Source: Ladona fulva
Taxonomy: Eukaryota; Arthropoda; Insecta; Odonata; Libellulidae
Direction: 5' to 3'
Assembly (NCBI GenBank): GCA_000376725.2
Contig: KZ308710.1
Coordinates: 463,647-527,646, forward strand
DNA: 64,000 nucleotides
How positions within the stretch are numbered: the first letter of the stretch is position 1; the number at the start of each line of letters is the position of its first letter. This document shows positions 46,739 through 59,069 of the stretch, in pieces. The translations under genes were made by a program, and so were the position numbers. Under the pieces are notes generated by a model that did no database searches, was not told the DNA's origin, and was given only the letters and a program-made list of their open reading frames with translations.

Positions 46739-49700
46739 AGTCCAAATTCCGTCCCCTTATACGCGTAAGTTTAAATATCTGATATAATATATTCCCTGGT
46801 GTCGCGGCATCCGTACCTTTTGATCACATCTTCACGATTCTTAATAATCTCTGAATTGCAAAACAGATATCCCGTGACTCTAGCTACCGCGTTCCTTTCC
46901 TCACTGGATGAGGTTATTGCTTCTTCGTGCACCTAATTTATTCACTTTTTGTCGTCATTCATTTCTGGATTACTACCTTGAAGAACATCGTCCTACATTG
47001 CCACACCCTCGATACGCCGTAATCGCAGCGCGGTAAATTGTTCAGAAAATTCTTGCCAACTTCTGAAGCCAATAACTTCATAAATCTAAAGTTCCATGAG
47101 CCAGCCATTCTAACATCAGTTGTTACTACCCCTGCGCTATTTAGCTCCTCCGATTTTCAACAACCACGCTCTGAATACATGCTTAAGATAAATATTTATC
47201 ATGCTACTCTTGGAGTTGTAATTTTTCAAATAAGCGATACATAGCTTTAAAACAATTAAGAACTTCTTACATATTTAGCTGAGAGACTATCTTATAGTTC
47301 ATTATAATGTTAGATTACAGTTACTTTACTTTAATTTTAAAAAGGCAAACCTTGCAAACGATAGTTCGATACAAAGATAAAGGTTGAAACGTCGAACTGT
47401 AGCCGAGTCATTCAGGGAATGACAAAAATGGCCTGATGCGGATTTTTTAATACTAAATCCTTATTTACTCGTACTTACTACCCGGACTCGAGGGGAATAG
47501 ATATTATACAGCGGTCTCCGTCGGTTATTGACTGTCCGCGGGAGCAAGGGAAAGGCCCGGATCTCAGCCACATTCGAGAGACTAGTATTTGATATCATTA
47601 CTTAAATGAATACTTTAAGTCAAATGATTCATTCATTAATCAAAATTTAGGATTTGTGTAATTTTATCACTTAATTCTGCTATGCTAGATAAAATTTAAT
47701 ATATCATCGACCAATTTAGGATGTTCGTCGATAATATTAATTTATTAAGGTGAAAGTACACTCATAAGCGGTACTAATCTATAGGATGCGTCTATGGAAA
47801 AAGCAGGCACAACAAAAAATCCAAACGACAGCTGAGTAAAATTAAAATGATAAAATAACATATATGTCGCACTGCATGAGAGAATATTTTGGGGAGAAAC
47901 GGGCGCGAGACAGAACACTGTCGTGTAAATGTGGTCAGCAGTACATCGTTTGCTAATTGTATTGTGATGCGATAAAATAGTTCAATATTGTGAAATAAAA
48001 TGATACGTAAGAAATGTAAATCAAGATAATAAAAGCAGGGAACTAAGAAAAGTATATCATATTCGTCTACCACCAATGAATGACCAATGAATGGATGTTT
48101 TGGAGACTTTGGGAAGTAAATCAATATGGCTTAAGTTCACCGTAAATATATTCTGGAAAATTTTGTAATAAATATGAAAAATATTGTGAACAATATGAAA
48201 AATATTGTGAATAATAAAATGAAATTGTATTATCAAATAGTATCATTGTTTGCATTATACAATACCTAAATCATCTGTAGAACTATTCAATTTTCGTCAA
48301 AAAGATACAATATATTATTATTAGTCTACATATCCCGTTCACTCTAATTTTTTTGCAGAGTTAAGTAAACTATTAAATCATTCAACGATGAAGCAGTTCT
48401 TCATGTTCTATTCAATTCAGGGTTCATGGAAAGTAGCAGAGTAAAGAATATGAGTAATTAGCTTCTACCACAGAGTTACGTAACTAACACCTCATTCCAG
48501 TTCCTGCAAACTTTTCCCTAACTCAAGGAAAATTCCGCCTACAATTAATTTTTTGAATCAGATGTTCTCTTTAGACATCCATATGACCGGTCGCAGAGAA
48601 GGAAGGGATTTTCCTTTTTGCAATAATTACTCCATTCAGTTACTTTCAAACACGAAGGAAGTCCCTACAATGCGACAGTTCCACGAAATCTTTCTTACGC
48701 TCAAAAGTTTTAGGTGTGAAACCATGATTTGAGCTTCCACTCCCTTGCAATGTTTAAACATCCAAACGCAGTTGAAAGCAAATATCACCTTTCCGTTGGA
48801 AACACATGCCACGAAGGACAAATGTTCTCTCGCTCATTCTGTCTACATGAACATAACAGGGAATTGAGGAAGAGCTTCCATGGAGAAAGATTTTTCTCTA
48901 TAACACGCAAAAATTCACGTTATGATCAATTTCTTCTTATCTGCTACATGCCTCGGCTTAATTATATATATAATTGAGTGAGTCAATCGAGCGATATATT
49001 ATTATCGTCAACCATGAGTGAAACCGGTTTAAACGTTTACCTAAATATTTTGCATTAAAAATTTTCAAAATTTTTTCTGCAAGCTATTACTTCAACTTTC
49101 AATATTTCTAACACATCCGGAGTTATGAATTCCTTTACAAAATATTCATAAAGTCGCCATACAAAAATCTATTTCATTATGAAAGCCGAAATGCGCAAAT
49201 TAAAAGTAATATTTTTCTATTTATATATTTTCTATTGCGAGGATATAATGATCATTATTACTACGTATTGAGTGTGATATTCTTCTAAAACGTTACCCGT
49301 AGAAATTTGGAAGAATCAGGATTTTGTACCCGTAGAATTGTTACCACGTTATTTTGAGTTGAATTTGCGTACTGAGATCGAATTAAGTCAGAGAAGTAAT
49401 TATCACGCAGTTAATATTGGATCAGTACTCCGAGTACTCGTGCTGAAAGTTTTGATGGATTATAAGAACGTGAAGTAAGAGAAAAATATCAATGCTGTTA
49501 CATGAAACTCACTTCTCAAGTCGATATCAGCTAATCATATGTACTCTATGCCAAGCTGTACGTTCGAATTGATGCAAAATATAGGGTGAGGTTAAATTAT
49601 GCTTCTAAAAGTGTTAGTACGAAATCGACAATCTGTATAAATAAAATCATTCCGTCACGAAAGAATTCTTCTTGTTTCCAGCCACTTCATCCTTGACAGT

Positions 49701-50399
49701 ACTCGTAACAAAATTGCCCTTTTTCCCCCGCTTTGGTTGGCATTGATAAGTTACCAGCATTTGTCTTTCTTCTGCTTAAACGGATTCCTGCATATTTTAT
49801 CATTATGTTCTATTTTTTATAATTTTATCATGTTTCCATACGGTAGGTCCAGAATCGGTCTAGTATTAGATATCTTAGGTGATTTCTTTTTCCATACGGC
49901 TACTCCATTAAGTTCAAAAGCTTTCTTCCTCGCTTTTCCCGTATTCATCTTGAGAATTGTGGCCCTTCATTTACTAGATACTTTTCCAATCGATTTTCTT
50001 CTGCCTGAAATTTGAAATTTTCCTATAGTTATTCTATCCATTCAGTATTTTTGAAAAACCGAAAAGTCAGCAAATGACCTAGTGAACTATTTAGATCCTT
50101 TCCTCTCTGAAAAAGCCCATTTCACGCGAATACGAGGCGACCTAGCCCAAGGTTTCCACTCGTTCATTTCTGACTTCCTCATAGAAGATTGACGTCAATA
50201 GTTCGAACCGGAGCTATCCTATCCTCACCTGGAAACAGGTTCAGCTTATCTCCATAAATCCAAGATTAAGATTTGCTGTATTAAGTTTTAGACTTGAATT
50301 AGCCATTTTCAAGTCAATAATCATTTTTAATTCTCTTTTGCTTTTACCATAAGAATTAAACAGCCCTTCCTTCTTGAGATATCTGTAAAATGTCATTCC
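46739..50399. other. Intergenic, no gene seen
   Basis: Mixed composition. The 110-codon frame at 47792-48124 (-) and the 92-codon frame at 49737-50015 (+) are hydrophobic, AT-driven frames without domain signatures. Nothing else recognised. Confidence 0.4.
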
Positions 50400-51550
50400 A
50401 ATTAGTTCTCTTGCACTCCCTTATCTCGTTTGTAACATCTTTCATCATAAGTTTCCTACCTTCCGGTAGGAAACTTTATGTTATCTAACAACTTTTGCCA
50501 TCTGCTTTTTCTCCCTTGTATTATTGCCTCATTAACATTCTTTAGCAATCCCTCTCCCCTGAATATTTGGTCTATAACTTTTAATTACTTCGATTAAAAA
50601 CCTCTCTTCCCCAGCCATCTCTAGTACCTCTGTGTTTGTTTTTCTAGCAACCCAACTTACCCTTTCCATTCTACGCCACACCCACATCTAGAATGCGGTA
50701 ACATCTTTTCCAATCGAATATAGAAATTGCAATCGCATATGATACTCAAATTCCTCTTATCCTTCGTTGTTGCCAACTGCCTTCAGATTACGTATACCGA
50801 TCTTCCAATCAGAGGGTTCTTTTTAACTTACATTGGAACTTGCGTAACAAAATATTAATGTATGTATCTCATTTTCATTCAATTATAGCCTTAGGCTTGT
50901 TTTTTGTCCCACCGATATATTTATGAATATAAATCGAAGGATTACCAAAGTTTCTTCTTCGGCTTTTACAAAATCGGTCTCTCATTCCTTATTTGACTCC
51001 CTTTACCTTGACCTACTGGCGACATCAGCATTAGTATCCGACTCCTCCGCTGTGTCAGACAATATCGGCTGTGCCCTACAATTTCCTAATATAAAAATTA
51101 TCCTTAGAGTTTCTTTCTTTTCCAAACTAGTAAGTTTCATAAACCTGTATACTCTTTGATTCCATTGCATTATTTATTTGAATACCGGAGAGATTTTAAA
51201 GCTTCATTTCCAACCCTTCCCACCGATATATCCAAAATATTATTCTTATAAGCTTTTGTGAATTCGAGAACCTATTGGTTAGATTCTACACTAATTCATT
51301 CCTTTAGCGTATTTCAGACTAATTGTAGTCGTTATCTATTTCGACAAGGAGGTATTATGAATTTTGGCTTTATTTGTAAATATACGTACAAGGAGTTGAA
51401 TAGTAAACCAACGAGGGATGTGTGAAAGATCAGTTGCGTCGAAGGCTTTAAAGAAGTTTTCTAAGCAACTATTTTCTTCCAAGGATATTGAAGAATCTAA
51501 ATCGCAAACGCTGCGACGATCCAAAGCTCCACTGATTGCATTAGCCACCC
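50400..51550 (-). pseudogene. Second decayed LINE reverse transcriptase
   Basis: On -, WVWRRMERVSWVARKTNTEV, LEMAGEERFLIEVIKS (about 50710-50590) matches the C-terminal WRRM-ISW / EVL-GEER segment of RT proteins of the same group as the relic at 43480-44940. Farther upstream, a frame at 51336-51548 contains NFFKAFDATDLSHI, which can be motif A (F-x-KAFD), and a GTADIV patch near 51060 may be the remnant of the YADD box. Frames are broken between them. The C-terminal box is convincing; the upstream half is tentative. Confidence 0.5.
50449..50476. repeat. 12-bp perfect hairpin inside LINE relic
   Basis: AAGTTTCCTACC (50449-50460) and GGTAGGAAACTT (50465-50476) with a TTCC loop. Probably a local feature of the relic's 3' region. 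Confidence 0.5.
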
Positions 51551-54416
51551 ATACAAATGAATATCAATACGCTCTTTTAATCGAGGTCGAGATACTAACC
51601 CTCAAATCGAAATAGATTGACGTTTTCCTGCAGAAGTTATTAAATATCCATCAAGAGAACGAGAAATAAGATCGTTAAGGACCACACAAGAGAAGAGTTG
51701 GAGTGAACTCGAGGAAAAGGTTAATTCACAATTACTCATCGAACCTTAGAACACTGAAAAGTTATTAATATTATCAAAACAAAGATAAATTTCCACGAAA
51801 AACGATAGTTCTAATGATAAGTTAAAATTGACAAAATCTGGTTAAAATTCCAGATTTTTACAGTAAAAAATATGGATACACGCTATACAGTAAGGGCTAT
51901 AAGTAATACACGCTATAAAGTCGCATTATATTATGTATGTAAGTTGCATCATTCCCTTCTACCACCTGAAGCGATATTTAACATTACGCCATTTATCTTA
52001 CTCGAGAATTTAGCCGGAAACTTTCGGGAGAGGCAAATTATCCCTTCTCTGAAACCTATTCTTTTTCTAAATGGAACATCAAATATCAAAAACAAGCTTT
52101 GTTCATTTTGGCGCTCATCGAGGGTCGTTTGAGGCCCCTCCGCTCCACCCTTCACCATGAACCTTGTGGTTAGCGTACATAGGTTAATGAACAATCGACT
52201 TCGTTTAATGTTTTGATTTTAAGGATGAAGACTTTAAGAATTTTTTTATAAATTTTTACTTTCAGTGATTTATTATTATTATCATTGAAATGGCTGCAAT
52301 ATGGAATTTACTCCATGGTGGCAACCGTATACATAATTATACATCGTTCATCGATCATAATTGAGTAATAGTAACCCCAAAATTCCACAATACATACAAT
52401 GTAAGTACAATTATGAAATCATAGAATCAACTTATGTGAGGGGGAGAAGTATTCTGCCTGGTATTTAGCCAAGTCGGGAGGAAAACACCTCCAGAACTCC
52501 CCGATTTATCTTTTAGATCAGTAATATTTCTGGAAATTTTTAATCACTTTTTAATTATTTTTGTCTTTTCAGCTAGAAACTCAAGCGCTAACTCAAATTT
52601 GCTTTCGATAAAAATATTGTGGAAGAGGAGACAGAGATGTTTTATGAATCAGTCATCATAGTAAGAGCAACGTTTATTTTTATCGTAACAATAATTTATT
52701 TAATTGTAAAATGATTATAATGAGCGTTGATGATGGATTATTCATCTCTTCCATGTAGTCTCACCTATGTATATTATTTACAATCAAATACCAACTGCAG
52801 CAATATTAGTCATTAAAAGCCACGAACCGATTAGATTTAGTATTGAGGACCTATTAGTTTTACGCGTCACAGTACATCATTACAGAGATAATTCAATGAT
52901 TTTTATATAATGTTTATAATAATATAATTAATATATAATACGAATATATTGTTAATATAATATTGTTTATTATGATAATAAACACTTATTGTAATAAACT
53001 AATGTTTATTTGAGCACTCGTCTCTAACGGTAAAATTTTATTATTTAGCTAACACTAAATGAAATGGTTAATATACAAAAATAAGCAAGGATTTCATTTT
53101 CAAAGATTGCATTAAATAATCGAGGTAAAAATGATTATCCAAGTAGTTTTCCTTCAAATTCAAAGACACCTTCCGGGTTTTTGGTCTAGTATTCAGCGGT
53201 CGGTTATAACAATTAGATGCTACTACTATTGTGTATTGTAACTTAGGATATGAAATTGGCTCACGTTTTTTTTCCTTTTTTCGTAGAAGAAAATTGTGAG
53301 ACATAATTGTTTGCGAAGGCTTGAAATTTAATTAGATATATACTTGAAAACCTTCAAGCTACTCTTGAATATTTATGAACCCTATTTACTTCCTTAACTC
53401 ATAATTTTAGCATTTTTAGTTCTTCGATATTATACTGCTGATTAAAACTTTTCAATTAACTAATAAATGGCCTTTTTAAAGACCTATCTGAGTTTTTATA
53501 ACGTCGATAATACTAACACTAAACTGATTAGTATTCTCTCCTCAGAAATGAGGCACTTATTAACGAATTGAATGATCATCCTATCATTCTTCCAAGTACT
53601 GAAACGAATTTTCGCTCCAAACAATGGCACCATTTTATGCCATTTATCTCCGAAATCAAATATCACAATGCAGATGCTAGTAAGTCACGGCCGTTTTTGG
53701 AGAAGTGAAAGCATAAACTGAGTTCCAAATGCAGCCTTATAATGGATAAAATTAGCAAGAATATGTTTAATGAATTTTAAATACATATATTTAACACACA
53801 TACACATATGTGTAAATAGAATAGAACTCGATTTCTAAGGGTAAAAATAACATCATGGAGTAAAATGCGCGAAGGTATTGCAAAGCGAAAATAAAAATAG
53901 AATAAATATAAATTTTATTCCTTAAGGAAAAGGAAAAAATCTTTTTCCTTTCGATATTATACTGGCTGTGGTATAGTAAATAAATTTGTATGAAACGAAG
54001 CGGCTTTACATCAAAGGTAACACTGCGGTGAGGAATTTTCTTTGTCACTGAGCGTAGGCGGTGTTATTAAGATTCACGGCACATCACAGGCAACTCCGAC
54101 TTTTTGGACAGAAGTACTGTTTTTACGAGGGAAAAGTAACTATTCTAACCTCTAAAAGGAAACGCTTCTCAAAATTTTAATTACTGGTATCGGTCAATCT
54201 TTCTGGAATCGAAGGATAAGTGTAGGAATGCAAGTTTTTATTTGTTTAAGGCTCTTTTTCAAGGTCTTATCCATTTTGAATTCGAATTTGAATGACGCTG
54301 CGAATTGCACGAGAATTCGGCCCTTTCATGCATGCCTTTCTCATTAATTCTGAGAAAAGAAGAAAGGCGTTTTATTGCCCCTTTCAAAGCATTCAGGAGA
54401 GAGAAAGCTGCTTTTG
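51551..54416. other. Intergenic, no gene seen
   Basis: AT-rich, including very low-complexity TAATA stretches at about 52900-53000. No supported gene. Confidence 0.45.
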
Positions 54417-54564
54417 AACAAAATGTTTAAAGTATAAGATGCAGTTCTAAGTGATAAATAGATTGGTAAACTATTTAATTCAAAAAATTGAATAGTGATG
54501 TTGATTAATTTTTTTGATTATTTGATTCACACTTGATTATATTTCTGAGTCAGATATAATTCGT
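54417..54564 (+). repeat. Diverged local duplication, copy 1
   Basis: AACAAAATGTTTAAAGTA, ATAAATAGATTGG, AAACTATT, GAATAGTGA and AGATATAATTCGT occur in the same order as at 55451-55642, with indels. The copies lie about 1 kb apart in the same orientation. Confidence 0.65.
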
Positions 54565-55059
54565 CTTCATTCTAAGTCCTGGTGATACATTAAGTCAGAT
54601 GGAAGAGAAGCTATTTTCGCCTAATCTTACCGAAAGAGTGGAAAAATAACAGTAAACTACGAGTAATGAAAGTACTAAAATAAATCGGAGCCAGTCGAAC
54701 TTTCGAATCTCGGATAAATTGATTTTTGATGCATTTCGTAAATAAAAATGGTACTTTATAGAAATTTTTTATGTTAGTATTTTAATGAAACGACCAAAGC
54801 GGAGGTCATCAAAATCTGGGGTAAGGGCATTAAAAGGAATCCGTGAGAACGATTTTGCAGGTTTCCCATGTCGCGTAGCTCATAGCTTTGATGCCATACT
54901 AACCATTTTGTTGTTTACGTTCATTAAATCTCATGGCTCAGTAGTTGCACCTCCGAATAGAATAAATTTTACTACTAAGAAAAATATCAATAATGCTAAT
55001 GTGTAGTATTTTGCAATGATATTATTAGTTACAACTAAAACAAACGAATACAAACATAG

Positions 55060-55200
55060 TACCTGTAACCTTTGGTGAACATTTTTTTCGTAGTAGTAGT
55101 ATTATTAAAAGTGCTTTGACAACTTATGTCATTTCGCATGAACGCCCCAACCGGGAATCGAACCCAGGACCACTTTAACCTTTGGTGACCAATTTCCTTC
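55060..55200 (-). repeat. tRNA-derived SINE fragment
   Basis: On -, GTGGTCCTGGGTTCGATTCC followed by CGGTTGGGGCG is a strong B box with tRNA-like 3' half (plus about 55144-55175). The A-box half is not recognisable, and ACCTTTGGTGA is repeated on both sides (near 55070 and 55180). It is likely a SINE remnant, not a functional tRNA. Confidence 0.45.
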
Positions 55201-55450
55201 TCCGTAGTATAGTATTTAAAGTAAAAATGACGGTGGAACTGCAACATTACCGTGAATCGAGCCCGAAAGATAACATAGGGATACATGTAAAAGAAAAATA
55301 ACTAGTCTGAATCTCACCCTGAAAGAAAGTCGTTTTATTATATTATAATTTTTTGTTTTTCCGTTCTCGCCTCAATGTGACGACGTTATGATATGGGAAC
55401 GAACTACTGTCATGTTCCATACAATTATGATGATCACTTATTCTCATTTA

Positions 55451-55642
55451 AACAAAATATTTAAAGTAAGTATAAGATGAACTTCATATGTAAGAATAGA
55501 TTAGGTCATAAATAGATTGGCAAACTATTCACTTTAATTTCACAAAATGAATAGTGACATTGGTTATTTTTTATTTTCTATAGTTTGATTATCAGTGATT
55601 TTTTTGACACTTGTTTATTTTCTTGAGTTAAATATAATTCGT
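55451..55642 (+). repeat. Diverged local duplication, copy 2
   Basis: Ordered, diverged match to 54417-54564, about 45 nt longer through small insertions. The SINE fragment at 55060-55200 lies between the copies. Confidence 0.65.
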
Positions 55643-55899
55643 TGAATTATTATTATTAAACACAATGAGGCTTAAGTAAGCAACGAGGTGATGATTTACA
55701 AATTCATTCCTGTATGATGGGAAATCATCAGCCGTTTCTCATTACCATATAATAGTGGAACGTTAAAAAAAAATAATTTCTAGTTCATAACTCGTTTCAT
55801 CACTTTGAACGCAAATCAGAATACACCAAATTATATTTATACTGTTAAATTCTTAGATAAGGATATATATGGTAACAATTTCCTACTCTGTATCTCAAT

Positions 55900-56160
55900 A
55901 TCTCTGTTATGATAATTCCATCGTTTTCCTCCAAGGTCGCTAATTATCGTGCCCAAGCGAAAGAGCGCTTTCCGTCATTCTCTGGTGTCTGTATTTTCCT
56001 TGAGAGACCTTGGCTCCGACGCTTGGGGAAGCCCGTTTCTTTTAATTTTCGGTATATTTTTCGGTCCGATGCCAAAGGCAGACGCGTATTATATCGTATA
56101 AAAGCAACGGCTTCCCATAGAGGAAGTGAACCTCCTCTTCTATGAAAACATAAGGAAAAG
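55900..56160. other. GC-richer island with TATAAAAG
   Basis: A compositional island ending in CGTATAAAAGCAACGG (TATA at about 56097-56104). This resembles the promoter islands of genes 1 and 2, but no initiator or signal-peptide exon follows, so no gene is called. Confidence 0.25.
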
Positions 56161-58014
56161 GCGAGCCGGCGGACGGATTTTAATTAACATTATTTATTAC
56201 CCTCGCAAATTTTACGGGATACGCATTTTCATTTGAGGTCGAAAAGCGTCAAACGTGAATGGAAATCTAAGAGAACCAGTTTCTTGGAAGGAAATCAAAT
56301 GAAATATATGTATGAGAAGGATAGAGGAGGTTAGTTTCCAATCTGAAAGCAATCAAATAGAGACTTCCAAACTCACACAAGTATTTATTTCAGAATAAAA
56401 AGCCGTCCCTCGTGATCATGTTTATCATAAGTAAGTCATGGTAAAGTCATCCACTTTTATTTATAAACAAAAACCAGTAGCTTTCGAAGATAAAGACAAT
56501 TAAAATGAAGTGTCTGGCATATAATTTACAGCAAATGAACGTGGATATTTGAACTCTTTGCTCTTAGTGCTTAGATTTCAATTTAATCTGAGAAGATTAT
56601 GGTTATCTATCTACAGATTTCTCATTTCATATCTAGGATGAATAGATAATCTCAATTTTCAAACCTCTCAGATAAATAACCTAAAACTGCCGTAAAATTA
56701 ACCGTTTATTTATATTTTTCTTTATAATTTTAGTCACCGCCTTTTCATTGCATATTTTAATTAACCTATGAAAAGTTTATACACCATTCCCCTTTTGAAA
56801 CTGAATAAAAAGTGATGTAAAGAAGTTGAAATTCCAAATTCTCTTAGAGTAGACGGATTGATAACCAAGAGATATAAAAACATATTTTGTACGAACTCAG
56901 ACGCAACTTGACATCAACTTGAAACCTTTTTATAACTATACAATTAAAGAAGATAAAAGCAACATTAAGGGTATTGGAATTATGAATAGTCATTTATTTC
57001 TGTATAGGTATTAATTATTCCGATTTTCTATTTCTACAACCTAAACAGCTACAATATACGATAGTTATATCATCTTATCTTATTAATTGAGAAAAATGTG
57101 TGGTAAGTTGAGTTTATATCAATATGATTTTTATTTTTTAATCAAGCGTGACGCATAATTTATAGTGTTTCATTCTCTTATAGCGTTTAAGAGAGAAATA
57201 ATAGTATCACTAAATATTATATTTCAGCATAATTTAGCATTAAAAGTAGTGATTAATAAGTGCAGTTGAACGAAACAAATAAGAGAATTAACAAAAAATT
57301 GTTCTCTCCGCTCTTCTTTGAGCTTTAATAATCTCAAATCCTCAGATTCCGCCAATGTCCTTTAATCAAATATTAGAATCTGATAACATCAAGCTTATTT
57401 GAACATAGATCAGTTGAAAAAATTAATGTGATTTTAAGTTTTAAATTGTAATAGTTTAAATACATCGCATAAAGGACTGTAATTCAGATATTGGCTGAAG
57501 AAGTAAGCAAATTTATAATTCAGGGGTTGAATAACAAAGTGAATAAATATATACGTTTATTTAAACTCAATTGTGTAATCCGAAATATTTGAAACGGTAG
57601 CAACATAAAAACCATCGTGACAAAAGAATACGAGAAATCACTACAGTGCAACAGAAAAGAATTCAAGTAGGAGCTACTCTCGTCCTTAACAGACTGAGAA
57701 TCAAATCATAAAGACATACTTCATCAAACTACATTGTTGATATCAATCCAGCCTTAGTGTAAAATTGGCATCTGGAGGTATTATTTTTAATGCATACAAA
57801 AATACCCTGTGGAATTAAGGAAATGAATTGGCTTAAACTTATCGAGATTTACTTCTCTGAATTCGTTATCAGATATAATATATTCTGCAAACCTTCGGAG
57901 CTGACCAGAAAGTGTTCAACGTCCTTAGGCAGAAAGGAAGAAAATTTAGTGCTTCTGTGCATTATATTCTTAAAAAATTAATTATTTATTGCACCTCCGA
58001 ATAGAATAAATTTT
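56161..58014. other. Intergenic, no gene seen
   Basis: AT-rich. The last 26 nt before the gap (57989-58014) repeat 54945-54970. Confidence 0.45.
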
Positions 58015-58015
58015 N
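58015..58015. other. Assembly gap (single n)
   Basis: Preceded by a 26-nt copy of 54945-54970, consistent with a false or ambiguous overlap. Confidence 0.9.
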
Positions 58016-59024
58016 AAAATCTCCCAATAAGAAAAAATAGATCTAAAATGCTAACTTATGAAGGTTAACTTAAGCTTTGGCGAGGATTTGTAAGCATAAT
58101 CTTCGTTCATTATGGACACAATATCAGTAGATATTTGTGCTATGTCGGTGTGCAGAATATTGTGTCTCGAGTCTTCTCGCCCCTAGGCTATTGCGTAGGT
58201 TTTCCTAAGATATAGTCAGCCATGCAAACCTTCCTTATTAAATCCAGATAAAACTTTTGCTTTATTTACAGATTAATAAGCCCCGTTGGAATAATTCAAC
58301 TGAATAACTGAAATATTTTAGTTTGATGAAGTAGAAAATAATTTTTAAAGTTGTTTAGATACTAATTATAAGTATTATCCATATATAGATAGCAATTTTC
58401 AGGATGTGTAAGGTAATACAAGTTATTCTGCTTGAATTTAAATATTATGCGTATTTTATCTATCCTTGCTATGCAAATCAATGGCAAATATACTGTGATC
58501 TTGTGCGTAAAGCAGAGTAAACAAAGGCTTACGTCTTAAGTCATCGTGCCCATGTCTCGAGACGCTTTCTCAAAGGATGACGATGAAAATGTTTCGAGGT
58601 GACGCAATTTGCGAGTGATATAATGTTTATTTAGAAGAAAAACAATGGATTCATGAAAGCAAGAGACTTTACTTTCCTACCGATAAATTCTGTATTCTTC
58701 TAGTAAATTGATCTTGGTAATGAATAACACGAACATTTTCACTTGTGTTGCGCACCGAATCAAGAAAACTAGATATTCGGATTCAGAGCATCGTATTACA
58801 AATTATAATATTTACAAAAACCTCAATCGCCTTATACTACTTTAGTTAATACAGTAATAAATAGAATCGGAGAATATTCTAGTTAAATTTAACGAGAACA
58901 ACGTCTCTATGTGTTCCAGTTTTTTCGTGAAAATGTTTGCACAGCAGCTGCAATTGCATATAAATTTTCAATTTTGATTTAAACGTTCACTATGCTTGAC
59001 TAGAAAGGATGCAAAACTGAAAAT

Positions 59025-59065
59025 CCCTGCTGCACGCCGAAAGTCGGCTTGCACGGAATTTATGT
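59025..59065 (+). repeat. LINE-type 3' tail hairpin, copy 2
   Basis: CTGCACGCCGAAAGTCGG, then CTTGCACGGAATTTATGT: the same hairpin, TATGTA and weak ATGAAA tail as the copy at 63768. Confidence 0.5.
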
Positions 59066-59069
59066 AAAT

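Noticed and set aside
47385..47430. GGTTGAAACGTCGAAC as another hammerhead-like copy
   Set aside because: The GAAACGTC half occurs, but the upstream box and hairpin are missing; a chance match is likely.
55140..55180. tRNA gene on -
   Set aside because: Only the B-box half fits a tRNA; the acceptor, D and anticodon arms cannot be formed. Called a SINE remnant instead.
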